DNA of 64,000 bases from Paenibacillus protaetiae (GTDB lineage Bacteria > Bacillota > Bacilli > Paenibacillales > Paenibacillaceae). The notes beneath the pieces are model-generated. The model was given only the letters and a program-made list of their open reading frames with translations. It did not search any database and had not been told where the DNA came from. Positions 42,052 through 51,436 of the stretch are shown here, in pieces (positions within the stretch are counted from its first letter, which is position 1; each line of letters opens with the position of its first letter). A program made the translations under genes and the position numbers. The stretch spans positions 1,982,501 to 2,046,500 of the forward strand of contig NZ_CP035492.1 of assembly GCF_004135365.1 (NCBI RefSeq). The letters are read 5' to 3'.

Positions 42052-42950
42052 ACTTTCGCTCTCCTTTCCAGCCATCTTACAATGAATACGAATATAAAGG
42101 TCATCGCCATTAAAATAAGAGCAAGCGACCAAAGCGCGTCATTATGCGTCGAGCCGGTAACCGTATTGCCCATGCTGAGTGTAATCGCGCTCGTTAACGT
42201 AGACGCCGATTCAAACAGCGAGCTTGGAATATGCGGCGCGTTGCCGATAACCATCTGTACGGCAAGTGCTTCGCCAAACGCGCGTGAAATGCCCAGTACG
42301 ACACCTGTCATAAGCGAAGGAAGGGTTGTCGGGAGCACAGTGCGCCAAATCGTTTGCCAGCGCGTTGCGCCAAGCGCGTATGAACCTTCTTTTAAACCGC
42401 CCGGCAATGCAGCCAGCGCATCGGTAGCGATCGTTGTAATCGTCGGTAAAATCATAATGGCAAGAACAATGGAACCTGCAAGAATGCCAAGCCCTTGTCC
42501 AGGAAATACATCGCGAAAGAATGGTACGATAATGGTCAAGCCCACAAAACCATATACGACGGAAGGGATGCCGGCGAGTAGTTCAATAACGGGCTGCAGC
42601 CATTTACGGCCAATCTTTGGCGAAATTTCGGTCATAAACAAAGAAGCGCAAATCGCAAGCGGAGCTGCGAATATAGCAGCGAGAATGGAGGTGCTGAACG
42701 ATCCGAAAATAAACGGCAGCGCTCCAAACAGCGGCGGCTCGCCTTCCGGTCTCCAGTCCAGGCCGCTCAAAAAGGACCACAAATTAATTTTGTCGGATAT
42801 AAATGTGCTTGCACCGCGGGATGCAACGAAATAAACCATTGAAAAAATGGTTACGATAAGCAGGGCAATGCACAAAAAGGTGTACACCTTGCCCACCCAT
42901 TCTTCAACGATATGCTGTTTGGCGAATTGCCGTTTATCATCACGCACCAT
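42048..42950 (-). CDS. pstC: Phosphate ABC transporter permease PstC
   Basis: The second permease of the Pst importer: 300 residues with six helices. The cytoplasmic EAA-like loop that contacts PstB is visible as LPGGLKEGSYALGATRWQT. The segment PLFGALPFIFGSFSTSIL and IPSVVYGFVGLTII are typical of PstC. A hairpin 24 bases upstream of the start separates it from pstS. Its stop overlaps the pstA start by four bases. Confidence 0.95.
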   Translation of the reverse strand: MVRDDKRQFAKQHIVEEWVGKVYTFLCIALLIVTIFSMVYFVASRGASTFISDKINLWSFLSGLDWRPEGEPPLFGALPFIFGSFSTSILAAIFAAPLAICASLFMTEISPKIGRKWLQPVIELLAGIPSVVYGFVGLTIIVPFFRDVFPGQGLGILAGSIVLAIMILPTITTIATDALAALPGGLKEGSYALGATRWQTIWRTVLPTTLPSLMTGVVLGISRAFGEALAVQMVIGNAPHIPSSLFESASTLTSAITLSMGNTVTGSTHNDALWSLALILMAMTFIFVFIVRWLERRAKV

Positions 42951-42973
42951 AAGGGAACCTCTCTTTCACATGG

Positions 42974-43003
42974 GAAAGAGGCGGGTTAATTTCCGCCTCT
43001 TTC
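42974..43003 (-). terminator. Intra-operon hairpin between pstS and pstC
   Basis: An 11-bp stem GAAAGAGGCGG/CCGCCTCTTTC with an 8-base loop and little T-tract. Such hairpins often cause partial termination or protect the pstS 3' end, giving more binding protein than permease. Confidence 0.6.
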
Positions 43004-43039
43004 TCGGATCAATATCTGCTTTCGACTTGATGTTTATTA

Positions 43040-44005
43040 TTATTTGTTCGTTACGTTGCCAGCCGCATCGCGTTGAATTTTCATCGCTGTTGCAGGGATG
43101 TAGCCCAGCTCCGTTACGTCGCCGTTTTGTACTTCATCCGATACCATGTAATCAAGGAAGGCTTTAACAACCGGAGTTGGTTCACCTTTCGTGTACATGT
43201 GCTCGTAAGCCCATACTGGGTATTTGCCAGTTGTTACGTTGTCAACCGTAGGTTCTACACCTTCGTATTTAACGGTTTTAACTGTGTTGTCCAGGTAAGA
43301 CAGTGCAAGGTAGCCGATAGCGCCTGGCGTTTCGCTTACAAGTTTCTTAACAGTACCCGAAGCGTCCTCTTGAATCGAACCTTTCAGGTCTTCCGTTTTT
43401 TGGCCCAGTGCATAGTTTTCAAACGTTGCACGAGTACCGGAGCTCGAAGGACGGTTTACGATAACGATTGCTTGATCTTTACCGCCAAGGTCTTTCCAGT
43501 TCGTGATTTTACCAGTGAAGATATCAATCAGTTGCTGTTTCGTCAGGTTGTCAACGCCTACTTCAGGGTGAACAACTGCAGCCATTGCTACAACGCCTAC
43601 GATATGGTCAACCAGTTCAGATGCTTTGGAAGCATCGGCATCTTTAAATTTCTCTTCAGCGAAAATATCGGAGTTGCCGATATCGGATTGACCTTCCGAA
43701 ACTTGCGTCAGGCCTGTGCCGCTGCCGCCGGCTTGTACTTGAACGGAAATTTGTTTATATTCGTCTTTTGCCATAAATTTTTGTGCAACTTGGTCAACAA
43801 GCGGTTGAAGTGCAGAAGAACCAGTAGCCAGGACCGAACCGGACAGTGCTTCAGGTGTTGGTGTAGCTTCAGGCGTGCTCGAAGCGGATGCTTCAGGCGT
43901 GTTTGCCGCAGCTCCATTGTTTGTGTTGTTGTTACTGTTGTTGCCGCAAGCAGCCAGGATAACAGTAAGAACCAACGTCATAACTAACAACATACTCTTT
44001 TTCAT
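43040..44005 (-). CDS. pstS: Phosphate-binding lipoprotein PstS
   Basis: Extracellular substrate-binding protein of the Pst importer. A lipobox LTVILAAC gives a lipid-anchored Cys, followed by an Asn/Thr/Pro/Glu-rich linker. Phosphate-binding residues are visible in TGSSALQPLV, AGGSGTGL, QSDIGNSD and NRPSSSGTRATF. The tail PATAMKIQRDAAGNVTNK is complete. First gene of the operon, divergent from a LysR-type gene. PhoP control is expected from the family and from the phoR-phoP pair nearby, but no clear Pho box can be shown. Confidence 0.95.
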   Translation of the reverse strand: MKKSMLLVMTLVLTVILAACGNNSNNNTNNGAAANTPEASASSTPEATPTPEALSGSVLATGSSALQPLVDQVAQKFMAKDEYKQISVQVQAGGSGTGLTQVSEGQSDIGNSDIFAEEKFKDADASKASELVDHIVGVVAMAAVVHPEVGVDNLTKQQLIDIFTGKITNWKDLGGKDQAIVIVNRPSSSGTRATFENYALGQKTEDLKGSIQEDASGTVKKLVSETPGAIGYLALSYLDNTVKTVKYEGVEPTVDNVTTGKYPVWAYEHMYTKGEPTPVVKAFLDYMVSDEVQNGDVTELGYIPATAMKIQRDAAGNVTNK

Positions 44006-44113
44006 TTCTTTGGTTTCCCCTTCCGATAACTCATTGTTTGGTGTTTACATGGACTATTGTAGAAGTCTGTCATTCGAATGATATTTTCCGAGTGTAAACG
44101 AAATGATAAAATT

Positions 44114-44161
44114 TCATAGAATAGTTGTATTGAAATGTATAAAGTCATAGAATAGTTCTAT
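44114..44161. promoter_or_regulatory. Two direct repeats between pstS and the LysR gene
   Basis: TCATAGAATAGTTGTAT (44114-44130) and TCATAGAATAGTTCTAT (44145-44161) differ at one base and are 31 bases apart, three helix turns. The second contains the palindrome ATAGAA-TAG-TTCTAT. The spacing suits a LysR-type tetramer bound at its own promoter, and possibly reaching pstS. Confidence 0.6.
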
Positions 44162-44189
44162 ACAATTACGAAAGGAATCTTCATTCGTT

Positions 44190-45068
44190 ATGACGATATT
44201 AAAAATAAGGTTAATTGTGCTCATAGAGAGGCTGAAGAAAGTGACTGCAGTCGCGCAGGAATTGGGAATGAAGCAGCCGACCGTAAGCTTTCATATGAAA
44301 AAGATGGAGGAAGAATGGGGCGTTCCGCTGTTTGAATCCAAAACGGGCAAGGTGCTGCTGACCGAAGCCGGGCGGATGCTTCATCATTATGCGCAGCAAA
44401 TTGATAAAATCTATACCGAAGCCGAATCCCGCATGCTTCAGCTGCGGGACGGCGGCAGCCAGACCGTTAAGATTGGCTGTACGGCCCTGACCAGCGCATT
44501 AGTTCTAACGTCCCGGTGGTTTAAAGAAAATCAAGCTTTGCAGAAATTTGTAAACCAGTTTGTAACGGACAGCAGCGAGCGGCTTGCAGCGAGGCTCGAA
44601 GACGGCGAGCTTGATTTGGTCGTCACCGCGGAACCGCCGGCGGATGCCCGGTTTCAGAAAGAGCTTCTTAAGGAGTCGCCTTTACAGGTTTGGTTAGCGC
44701 ATGATCATCCTTTTGCCCGGATGAATGAGCTGACTATTATCCAATTAAGAAATATGAAGTATGCAGCTTTGGATGAACCTGCAATTGGCAGACAACTGCT
44801 TGCTCGCGATGCTGTCGATTACGCGGAGCTGCCGGCCGGCATCCTAGTAAGCCAGCCTTTTCTTGTCGGTCAGGCTGTCCAGGGAGGCGGCGTCTTCTCC
44901 ATCATGCCGTCCATGCTTGACAGCCCGTTATCCGGACCGGACAATGAGAAGCTTGCCGGCATCCCGCTTGCAGGCAAGCCGGCTGTGCTGCAAATCTATG
45001 CCGTCTGGCCCAAGGCGCACTGGAATCCGAAGCTGTTGATGCAGGTTGCCCAGTCTTTAGCGGTATAG
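44190..45068 (+). CDS. LysR-family transcriptional regulator divergent from pst
   Basis: 292 residues. The N-terminal winged helix reads TAVAQELGMKQPTVSFHMKKMEEEWGVPLFE, the usual LysR helix-turn-helix. A two-lobed effector domain follows (VKIGCTALTSALVL, DLVVTAEP, GVFSIMPSML). It shares a 184-base intergenic region with pstS that has two near-identical direct repeats. A direct role in phosphate control is not known for LysR proteins in Bacilli; the position suggests one. The effector is unknown. Confidence 0.85.
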   Translation: MTILKIRLIVLIERLKKVTAVAQELGMKQPTVSFHMKKMEEEWGVPLFESKTGKVLLTEAGRMLHHYAQQIDKIYTEAESRMLQLRDGGSQTVKIGCTALTSALVLTSRWFKENQALQKFVNQFVTDSSERLAARLEDGELDLVVTAEPPADARFQKELLKESPLQVWLAHDHPFARMNELTIIQLRNMKYAALDEPAIGRQLLARDAVDYAELPAGILVSQPFLVGQAVQGGGVFSIMPSMLDSPLSGPDNEKLAGIPLAGKPAVLQIYAVWPKAHWNPKLLMQVAQSLAV

Positions 45069-45129
45069 AATAGAACTTCAATAGGGCTTAAGCGGGATCA
45101 AAAATCCGATCAAAAGCCCGCTATCAAAA

Positions 45130-45170
45130 AAGCAGCTGATTCCCGGCAAACCCGAGGGAAACAGCTGCTT
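45130..45170 (-). terminator. Terminator of the CBS-MCP gene
   Basis: AAGCAGCTG (45130-45138) pairs with CAGCTGCTT (45162-45170), with an inner TTCCC/GGGAA arm. On the minus strand TTTTTT follows. It also faces the convergent LysR gene. Confidence 0.85.
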
Positions 45171-45192
45171 ATGAATGATTAGTGTTTTTTGC

Positions 45193-46370
45193 TTACCTAT
45201 TGCCGTTTGTTTTTCGCACTTGCGACAGCCCTGCGAGCCTGCTTACCTGCTCCGCTGCATTCGCCGTATGGTTATAAGCCCGCTCGGACAAGCTGGCAAT
45301 GGACTCCACGCTTGCCCGGGTTGCTCCGGCTGCTTCAAACAGCGAGCCAAAGACCGCCTCCGCTTGCTTGACATATTGTCTGCTTGCTTCCGACTCATGG
45401 CGTCCTTCCCGTGCCAAATCCGACGTTTGCTCAATTGCTTGCGTGATAGAACCGGTTTGTTTCGTAATTTGCTCGGCAGCCCGCTTCGTCTCCGCCGCCA
45501 GCTTCATCACTTCTTCCGCAACAACCGCAAATCCCCGGCCGTATTCGCCTGCCCTTGCCGCTTCAATGGAAGCGTTAATCGCCAGCAGACTGCATTGTTC
45601 CGCGAGCTGCTTAATGGCAGCAGACATCGACCGTATGGAACCCGCTTCGCTTTGCAGCGAAACCATCGCCTGCTCTTGCTGCGCTGAAAACACGGATAAC
45701 CGCTGAAAAGCCTCGGTCACTTTGCCAAGCTCTCCTTTACCTTGCAGTGTGAGCTCGGACATATCGGCCGACACCTTGTTGCCGTGCTGTGCCGAAATTC
45801 TTACATCATTAACAGCATCACGAATGTTCTCCAGCTCTTTGGTTACATCCAAAGTTGTCGCAAGCTGCGCTTCAACCGCTTCATTCTGAAGTTCTCGCGA
45901 CATTTGCAGCAAATCGGCAATGGTAAGCACCCCGTCTGCCCTGCCATCCTTCGTTAAAATGACGCAATCGTACATTTTTCTGCCGCTGCGGTTCATGGCC
46001 AGCTCTATCAGCTGGCCGGGGGGACATGGATATCCACAATAAGCGGTGAAGCGTCCATTAACGTACTGGCGGGTTTCTCATAGAACAGCTCAACGCCATA
46101 ACGCTTACTGATATTCATATAGAAGCGGTTACGCATCAGCAGCCCCTTCGGCTGCATTCCATCGCTGCATACAACGATACACTCGCTGTCTTCATGCTGG
46201 CTGAACATTTTTTGAACGTCACCGCATAATTGGTTGGGAGTTGTAAACGGCACCTTTCGGATAAATTGTTCCAGACTTACTTTCTTTTTTCCTTCCGGCA
46301 TGCTTGTCCGTACTGGGGCTGTCGATTTTTGTTCCCGTAAGTTCTCCCGCTCGCGCTCCAAAACAATCAT
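45193..46370 (-). pseudogene. Soluble CBS-MCP signal transducer, split by a one-base frameshift
   Basis: A methyl-accepting-type transducer without membrane helices. The N-terminal CBS-like module ([30 protein letters not shown]) runs out of frame at a G6 run (46018-46023). The remainder continues as [20 protein letters not shown] and leads into a cytoplasmic MCP domain with the conserved tip [20 protein letters not shown]. One extra base in the run restores a single protein of about 392 residues. The ATG at 46370 has an AGGAGG site. Predicted role: cytosolic sensor feeding a CheA/CheW array. The same CBS-like module is present in the GGDEF protein and in the next gene upstream. Confidence 0.82.
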
Positions 46371-46469
46371 CGTCTCTACGCCTCCTATCACTCTCTGTAC
46401 CTATACATTAGGACCTTAGAATTAATTGGAATAACGAAATAGATTAACACAATGTAAAAATAATAAAAA

Positions 46470-46487
46470 AACTGTCCGAAGACAGTT
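46470..46487 (-). terminator. Terminator of the CBS protein gene
   Basis: A short stem AACTGTC/GACAGTT with loop CGAA, a stable tetraloop-type hairpin, followed on the minus strand by a run of T. Confidence 0.8.
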
Positions 46488-46512
46488 ATTTTTAAACAAT
46501 GGGGAATTGTTC

Positions 46513-46929
46513 TTACAAATTAAACAAGGCGGCGAGCTGTTTGGATGGAATGACCCCGGCTACTGCTCCGTTCTGCATAATAATGATGCTGTCGAAACGG
46601 TTCATGACCGGCCTCCGGATCGCCTGATCCAGCAGCTCCGGCAGCTGCGTCTCCACATCTACGATTAACGGCTTCAGCATAAAGCTGGTTACGGGCTCTT
46701 GGCACAGCCGGTCAAAACCAACAGGATCTCTCAGCAGAGCGGTAAAACGAGTTTTCATCACAACGCCAACCGGAGTTCCGTTGTGGCCCAACACGACGGC
46801 GCTGTCCGCGTCCTCATTTTGTTTCATGAGCATATGCAGCGCTTCGCTGCCGGTCGCTGTAGAAACAATCGAAGGCGCCGGCTGCACATAACTATACAGC
46901 CCTTGTTCGATAACCATCATCCCACTCAC
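46513..46929 (-). CDS. Small CBS-domain-like protein
   Basis: 138 residues forming one CBS-like pair: SAVVLGHNGTPVGVVMKTRF in the first half and MLKPLIVD, then SIIIMQNGAVAGVIPSKQL in the second. The central block aligns with the modules of the CBS-MCP protein and the GGDEF protein, so it is a stand-alone copy of the same sensor. The GTG at 46929 has AAGGAG five bases upstream; ATG 46920 is the alternative. CBS domains usually bind adenine nucleotides; the ligand is unknown. It lies just upstream of the CBS-MCP gene on the same strand, with a terminator between. Confidence 0.7.
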   Translation of the reverse strand: MSGMMVIEQGLYSYVQPAPSIVSTATGSEALHMLMKQNEDADSAVVLGHNGTPVGVVMKTRFTALLRDPVGFDRLCQEPVTSFMLKPLIVDVETQLPELLDQAIRRPVMNRFDSIIIMQNGAVAGVIPSKQLAALFNL

Positions 46930-47032
46930 CCTTTCTCCTTAAGCCTGCAAGCCCAGTGTAAAGGCAAACCGTTAACCAAAATAACGCGATTGATTATCGG
47001 AATGTAAAAATAATGGAAGCCGGCAGCCCGCT

Positions 47033-48070
47033 TTAACGGCTTAGACGGAAGCAGGTTTCGGCCAGCCAGTCATAAGACAATGTGCCGTTTACTTCATGGC
47101 CGCCGGAGAACAGCTCCGAACGGAACTGCCCGGACGCGCCTTCGCTGCTGTAGATATGCTGCACATGCCGGACAGCCTGCCGGAATCCTTCCTTCGGAAA
47201 AATCGGGTCATGCTCGCCGGATTGCAGGAACAACGGCCGGGGAGCAAGGAGGCCCAGCAGCTCCGGCAGTTCCGCGTGAAGCAGTATCCCGGGAATATAG
47301 TTATCAATGCAGTGGCGGACAGCCATAATACTGTCTTGGAACGTATTGGGAAACCCGGTTAAAACCGCGGCATGAAGCCGCTCGTCTACAATAGCTGCCG
47401 CACTGGCGATAACCGCCCCGCCGGAAAAGCCCATTACACCCGCTCCGCCGGAAGCCGTCTCCGGGCGGGACAGCAAATAATCAAGCGCCTTCCGCGCTTC
47501 CCATACACGCAGGCCGGCAAGCGTTTTGCCATACATCAGCATATGTTTGGCCAGCGTATCGCAGGAGTTGTTTGGCCTAACTCCGCTTTCCGCTTGCATA
47601 TCCGATGCCAGCAGCCGTTCGCCAAACCCGATCACATCCGGCGCAATGACCGCCATGCCGCGCTTGACCAGCTCGATCGCAAAGTTATTGTGCCCTCCCG
47701 GATTTTGCACGTTGGAGCTGCCATCCGGCAGCATTCCTGTAATTTGCCTGCTTCCGTAACCATGGCCATGAATGGCGAGCACCCCGGGTGCCGGCCGCTC
47801 AAGGCCGTCCGGGATAAGCACATAAGCCGCAAACGCCAACCCCGGCGCAGCGGACAGTTCGACGCGCTCCCTCCGGTATCCGTCACATTGCACTTGTTCC
47901 AGCAGCACCGGCTGATGGGAATCATTGGGCTCAAATTCGCCCAGCATGCTGCGGAAAGCCTGCTTTAGCCGCTCTCTCCGGTCGGCATCCGGCAGTTGGC
48001 CGTACCGCTGCTTCCGTTCCTGTTCCGCCGCCTCATATAACCGCTGTAAAAATACGTCTCCCTGCCACAT
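47033..48070 (-). CDS. Alpha/beta-hydrolase, acetyl-esterase/dienelactone hydrolase-like
   Basis: 345 residues, cytosolic. A catalytic triad can be assigned: Ser in GVMGFSGGAVIA, Asp in SGEHDPIFP and His in FSGGHEVNG. The oxyanion region is AIHGHGYGSRQ, and the strand before it carries APGVL. The long insertion after the HGHG motif (NPGGHNNFAIELVKRGMAVI, GFGERLLA) is typical of the xylan-acetyl-esterase-like hydrolases. It is on the same strand as the GH42 beta-galactosidase upstream, with a hairpin between them, so it may remove acyl groups from plant sugars. Confidence 0.8.
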   Translation of the reverse strand: MWQGDVFLQRLYEAAEQERKQRYGQLPDADRRERLKQAFRSMLGEFEPNDSHQPVLLEQVQCDGYRRERVELSAAPGLAFAAYVLIPDGLERPAPGVLAIHGHGYGSRQITGMLPDGSSNVQNPGGHNNFAIELVKRGMAVIAPDVIGFGERLLASDMQAESGVRPNNSCDTLAKHMLMYGKTLAGLRVWEARKALDYLLSRPETASGGAGVMGFSGGAVIASAAAIVDERLHAAVLTGFPNTFQDSIMAVRHCIDNYIPGILLHAELPELLGLLAPRPLFLQSGEHDPIFPKEGFRQAVRHVQHIYSSEGASGQFRSELFSGGHEVNGTLSYDWLAETCFRLSR

Positions 48071-48105
48071 CGGCTGCTAAACCTCCCTGTCGGCGCTATA
48101 AACAG

Positions 48106-48140
48106 CAGCGCGCCAAATGCTGAACACATTCGGCGCGCTG
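48106..48140 (-). terminator. Hairpin after the GH42 gene
   Basis: CAGCGCGCC pairs with GGCGCGCTG around a 17-base loop. On the minus strand a modest TGTTTAT stretch follows. It may let some read-through into the esterase gene. Confidence 0.5.
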
Positions 48141-48156
48141 TTTGTGGATGCCTTCT

Positions 48157-50244
48157 TTATTCTTCCGCTGATTTGCGTTTCAAAATCCGGATGCCATACA
48201 ACGGCAAATGTAATTCCGTGTTCGGGCCCAACGTTTCACCCGTCAGCATATCCGAATAGCTGGCGGTATCCAGCGTAATTTGCTGCCCGCCGCCGCTGAA
48301 GTTTTGTACAAATACATAATCGTGCACGCCGTCTGTCCGCAGCTGCGCCGTGACGCCAGACGGCAGATCGGTCTCGATTACGCGTTTAATGCCGGCCTGC
48401 CGGATCAGCCTGCTGTAGAAATCATCGTAAAACGGCTCCTTATACCGTGCCGCGATGTAATAAGCCTGCCCGCTGCCAAGCCTGTTGACGGTGAGCGCCG
48501 GGCGGCCGGCATAAAAGTCGGAGCCGTATTCAGCCAGCGCTTCCGCGCCTTCCAAATGAATCAAATCGCACAGCTCATGCAGCTCGTAGCAGCCTTCCAG
48601 TTGAAGCGCATTGCCTGCCTTCATAACTGCCGTATTCGTTTCATCATCATAAAGGGAGTCAATCTCCTCCGACCAGATGCCCAGCGTTTGGCGCAGCGGA
48701 CCCGGGAAGCCGTTCAGGAAGCATAAATCATGGTCATCTGCAATTCCGCTCCAATAGGTGCCGACAAAAGTGCCGCCGCCTTTGACGAATGCTTCAATCC
48801 GCTCGCCGACGCCCGGCCGCACCATGTACAGCATAGGTGCAATAAGCAGCTTATAGCCGTCAAAGGAACAGTCCGAATCGATCACGTCCACCGGTACGCC
48901 TAGTTCCCACAAAGCCCGATAATGTTTGCGGACCGTCTCCTCATAATGAATGCCGGCGTTGCGCGGGCCTTGCGCATCTTTAATTGCCCAGCGGTTCTCC
49001 CAGTCATAAATCAGGGCGGTCTCCGGACTTACGCTTGTGCCGGCAACGTCAGCAAGCTTCGCCAGCGACTGGCCGACTTCTGTGACGTCGCGGAATACGC
49101 GGGTATGCTCATGCCCGACATGGTCTACAACGGCGCCGTGCAGCTTCTCGCTGGAGCCCCGGCTTTTGCGCCATTGAAAATATTGTACGGTATCCGCGCC
49201 GTGGGCAACCGCCTGCAGTGAAGCCAGCATATGCATACCCGGCTTTTTCAACTTGCTGATCGGCTGCCAATTGGTCATGCTTGGCGTACTTTCCATCAGC
49301 ATGAACGGCTTGCCGCCCTTCAGCGAGCGGAAAACATCATGATTCAGCGCGATAAAAGCCGCAAGCTCCGCATTATCCTTATATTCATGCCAGGAAGGAT
49401 AAGCGTCCCATGAGACGACATCAAGCTCGTCTTTAAATTTCCAGTAATTTAACGGCTCAAAGTCCAGCATGAAATTGGTTGTAACCGGCAAGCTCGCATC
49501 CAACTGACGGATAGCCTTGACTTCATGCTTAAAGAAATCAACCGTTTGATCCGTAACAAAACGTTTCCAGTCCAGGTTCATGCCGTGGACAGCGTTCTCC
49601 CCCCGGTAAGTCGGCGGCTCGATCTGGCTCCAATCCGTGTAGGTATGGCTCCAGAATGTCGTCCACCAGGCGTCGTTTAACGCTTCAAGCGTGCCATAGC
49701 GGCTGCGCACCCAGCCGCGGAATGCTTCCTGGCAATAATCGCAGTAGCATTCCCCTCCGTATTCGTTGGAAATATGCCAGCCGATGACGGCAGGATGGCT
49801 GCTGTAACGCTCAGCGAGCTTGGCGTTAATGAGGGCAACTTTCTCCCGGTACACCGGCGAAGAGAAGCAGTGATTGTGGCGTGCGCCGTGCAAATTGCGG
49901 ATGCCGTTCGGGCCGACGCGCAGCACCTCCGGATATTTGGCGGACATCCACGCCGGGCGTGCGCCGCTTGGGGTGGCAAGCATTGCGTATATGCCGTTTG
50001 CCGCAAAACGGTCCAGCACTTGATCCAGCCAGCCGAACGTAAAGACGCCTTCTTCCGGCTCCAGCGATACCCAGGCAAAAATGCCTACAGACATCAAGTT
50101 GCTGCCGGACAGCTTCATTAACCGGATATCTTCCTCCAGCACGTCGGGATATTTCTGCCATTGATCGGGATTATAATCCGCGCCATGCAGCAATTGCGGT
50201 ATTTTCGGGATGATCGGCGGGAATTTGGTAGTCCTGGTTGTCAT
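48157..50244 (-). CDS. Beta-galactosidase, glycoside hydrolase family 42
   Basis: Hydrolyses terminal beta-galactosides inside the cell. The barrel begins LLHGADYNPDQW. The acid/base Glu is in GWHISNEYGGECYCDYC, which also holds the zinc-binding Cys cluster, and the nucleophile Glu is in FMLMESTPSMTNW. The trimerisation domain (about 390-590) and a small C-terminal beta domain (TAQLRTDGVHDYVFVQNFS) follow, giving the normal length of about 695. ATG 50244 has GGAGG eight bases away. The divergent AraC gene at 50396 is the likely regulator. No transporter lies next to it. Confidence 0.95.
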   Translation of the reverse strand: MTTRTTKFPPIIPKIPQLLHGADYNPDQWQKYPDVLEEDIRLMKLSGSNLMSVGIFAWVSLEPEEGVFTFGWLDQVLDRFAANGIYAMLATPSGARPAWMSAKYPEVLRVGPNGIRNLHGARHNHCFSSPVYREKVALINAKLAERYSSHPAVIGWHISNEYGGECYCDYCQEAFRGWVRSRYGTLEALNDAWWTTFWSHTYTDWSQIEPPTYRGENAVHGMNLDWKRFVTDQTVDFFKHEVKAIRQLDASLPVTTNFMLDFEPLNYWKFKDELDVVSWDAYPSWHEYKDNAELAAFIALNHDVFRSLKGGKPFMLMESTPSMTNWQPISKLKKPGMHMLASLQAVAHGADTVQYFQWRKSRGSSEKLHGAVVDHVGHEHTRVFRDVTEVGQSLAKLADVAGTSVSPETALIYDWENRWAIKDAQGPRNAGIHYEETVRKHYRALWELGVPVDVIDSDCSFDGYKLLIAPMLYMVRPGVGERIEAFVKGGGTFVGTYWSGIADDHDLCFLNGFPGPLRQTLGIWSEEIDSLYDDETNTAVMKAGNALQLEGCYELHELCDLIHLEGAEALAEYGSDFYAGRPALTVNRLGSGQAYYIAARYKEPFYDDFYSRLIRQAGIKRVIETDLPSGVTAQLRTDGVHDYVFVQNFSGGGQQITLDTASYSDMLTGETLGPNTELHLPLYGIRILKRKSAEE

Positions 50245-50395
50245 TCCGGTAACCTCCAACTTGTTATTAGATATGGGGAAAAGCCATGTACTCTATCACG
50301 ATATTCAAATTATATAACCGCATAAAAACAATTGAAATAACACAATATTCATGTACGATATAAGAATATGAACATATATTCAGGAGGGAAATGAC

Positions 50396-51220
50396 GTGGA
50401 TACGATCGCATTCCCCGCCTTAGCGGAAGCCGACCGCCGGCTGCCTCTCTATTTGACCATCTGCGGCCATTGGAATAACCAAGAGGCCATTATACGGGAG
50501 CAGGGATTCACCGATTATCAGTGGCTGCAATGCGTCTCCGGAACAGGCGAACTGTTCATCGGCGATGCCAGGCATATCGTTAAAGCCGGACAGGGTTTCT
50601 TGCTGCTGCCCGAAGTGCCGCACCGGTACTGGCCTATGGAAGAGCCTTGGGATGTCCATTTTATAAGCTTTAACGGCATGATAGCCGAAACGCTGCTCCG
50701 GCAGGCCGGCATGATGGAATCCGGCGTATATACGACGGAAAACAGCGAAACCATCGTTTCGCATATGCGGAATATGTACGCCATGTCCCAATCGGACCGC
50801 AGCTATTTGGCTATCGAGTGCTCTAAGCTTGTTTATATGTTTTTGCTGGACTTAATGAAAGCTGCAGAGGCTGGCGCGCAGTCGGAGCTGACTTACTCCA
50901 GGCTGCAGCCCGTCTTTGCCTATATCGAAGCCAATATGGATAAGCCCGTTGCCATTAAGGAACTGGCGGCCTGCATCGGCGTGACCCCCCAATATTTATG
51001 CCTGCTGTTTAAAAAGTCGGTGAATATGCGGCCTATGGTTTATGTCAACCGGGAACGGATCAACCGCAGCAAAGAGCTGATGTTTTATGAAAGCCGCATC
51101 CCTCTGCACGAGATTGCGAGACGGGTCGGCTTCGACAGCGCCAGTTATTTCAGCTCCGTATTCAAAAAACAGGAGGGCATAACGCCGGAGCAATTTAAAA
51201 AGCTTCACGGCATGCGCTGA
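50396..51220 (+). CDS. AraC-family regulator, probable control of the GH42 gene
   Basis: An N-terminal cupin-like sugar-sensing domain (QWLQCVSGTGELFIGD, GFLLLPEVPHRYWP) is followed by two helix-turn-helix units at the C-terminus: KPVAIKELAACIGVTPQYLCLLFKK-type first helix pair, then IPLHEIARRVGFDSASYFSSVFKK. It is divergent from the beta-galactosidase gene with a 151-base gap, the usual place for a sugar-responsive activator. The start is GTG behind AGGAGGG. Following it, a 216-base gap holds no recognisable gene. Confidence 0.88.
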   Translation: MDTIAFPALAEADRRLPLYLTICGHWNNQEAIIREQGFTDYQWLQCVSGTGELFIGDARHIVKAGQGFLLLPEVPHRYWPMEEPWDVHFISFNGMIAETLLRQAGMMESGVYTTENSETIVSHMRNMYAMSQSDRSYLAIECSKLVYMFLLDLMKAAEAGAQSELTYSRLQPVFAYIEANMDKPVAIKELAACIGVTPQYLCLLFKKSVNMRPMVYVNRERINRSKELMFYESRIPLHEIARRVGFDSASYFSSVFKKQEGITPEQFKKLHGMR

Positions 51221-51436
51221 CCGCATCGCAGTAAGCTTCCGAGCGGCACGGCATCGCCGCCTGCCAAGAGCGGAACCCGCTGCTGGGCGTAATGCGGCCG
51301 CACATCTCAAGATACGAAGCGGACGTTCAGCCATTTCCTGGACAAATGGATGCAAATACAGCTTGCTTCAAGCCGCAACTTGCGCGAATATAAGAGAAGA
51401 GCCTAATTAAGGCTGAATTTATGGAGGCTTATTGCA

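Noticed and set aside
43073-43987. Plus-strand frame of 304 codons opposite pstS
   Set aside because: Shadow of the pstS reading frame; Cys/Arg-rich with no domain.
44080-44130. PhoP box in front of pstS
   Set aside because: TTTACA and TTTTAT-like hexamers are present but their spacing does not hold to the 11-bp period well enough.
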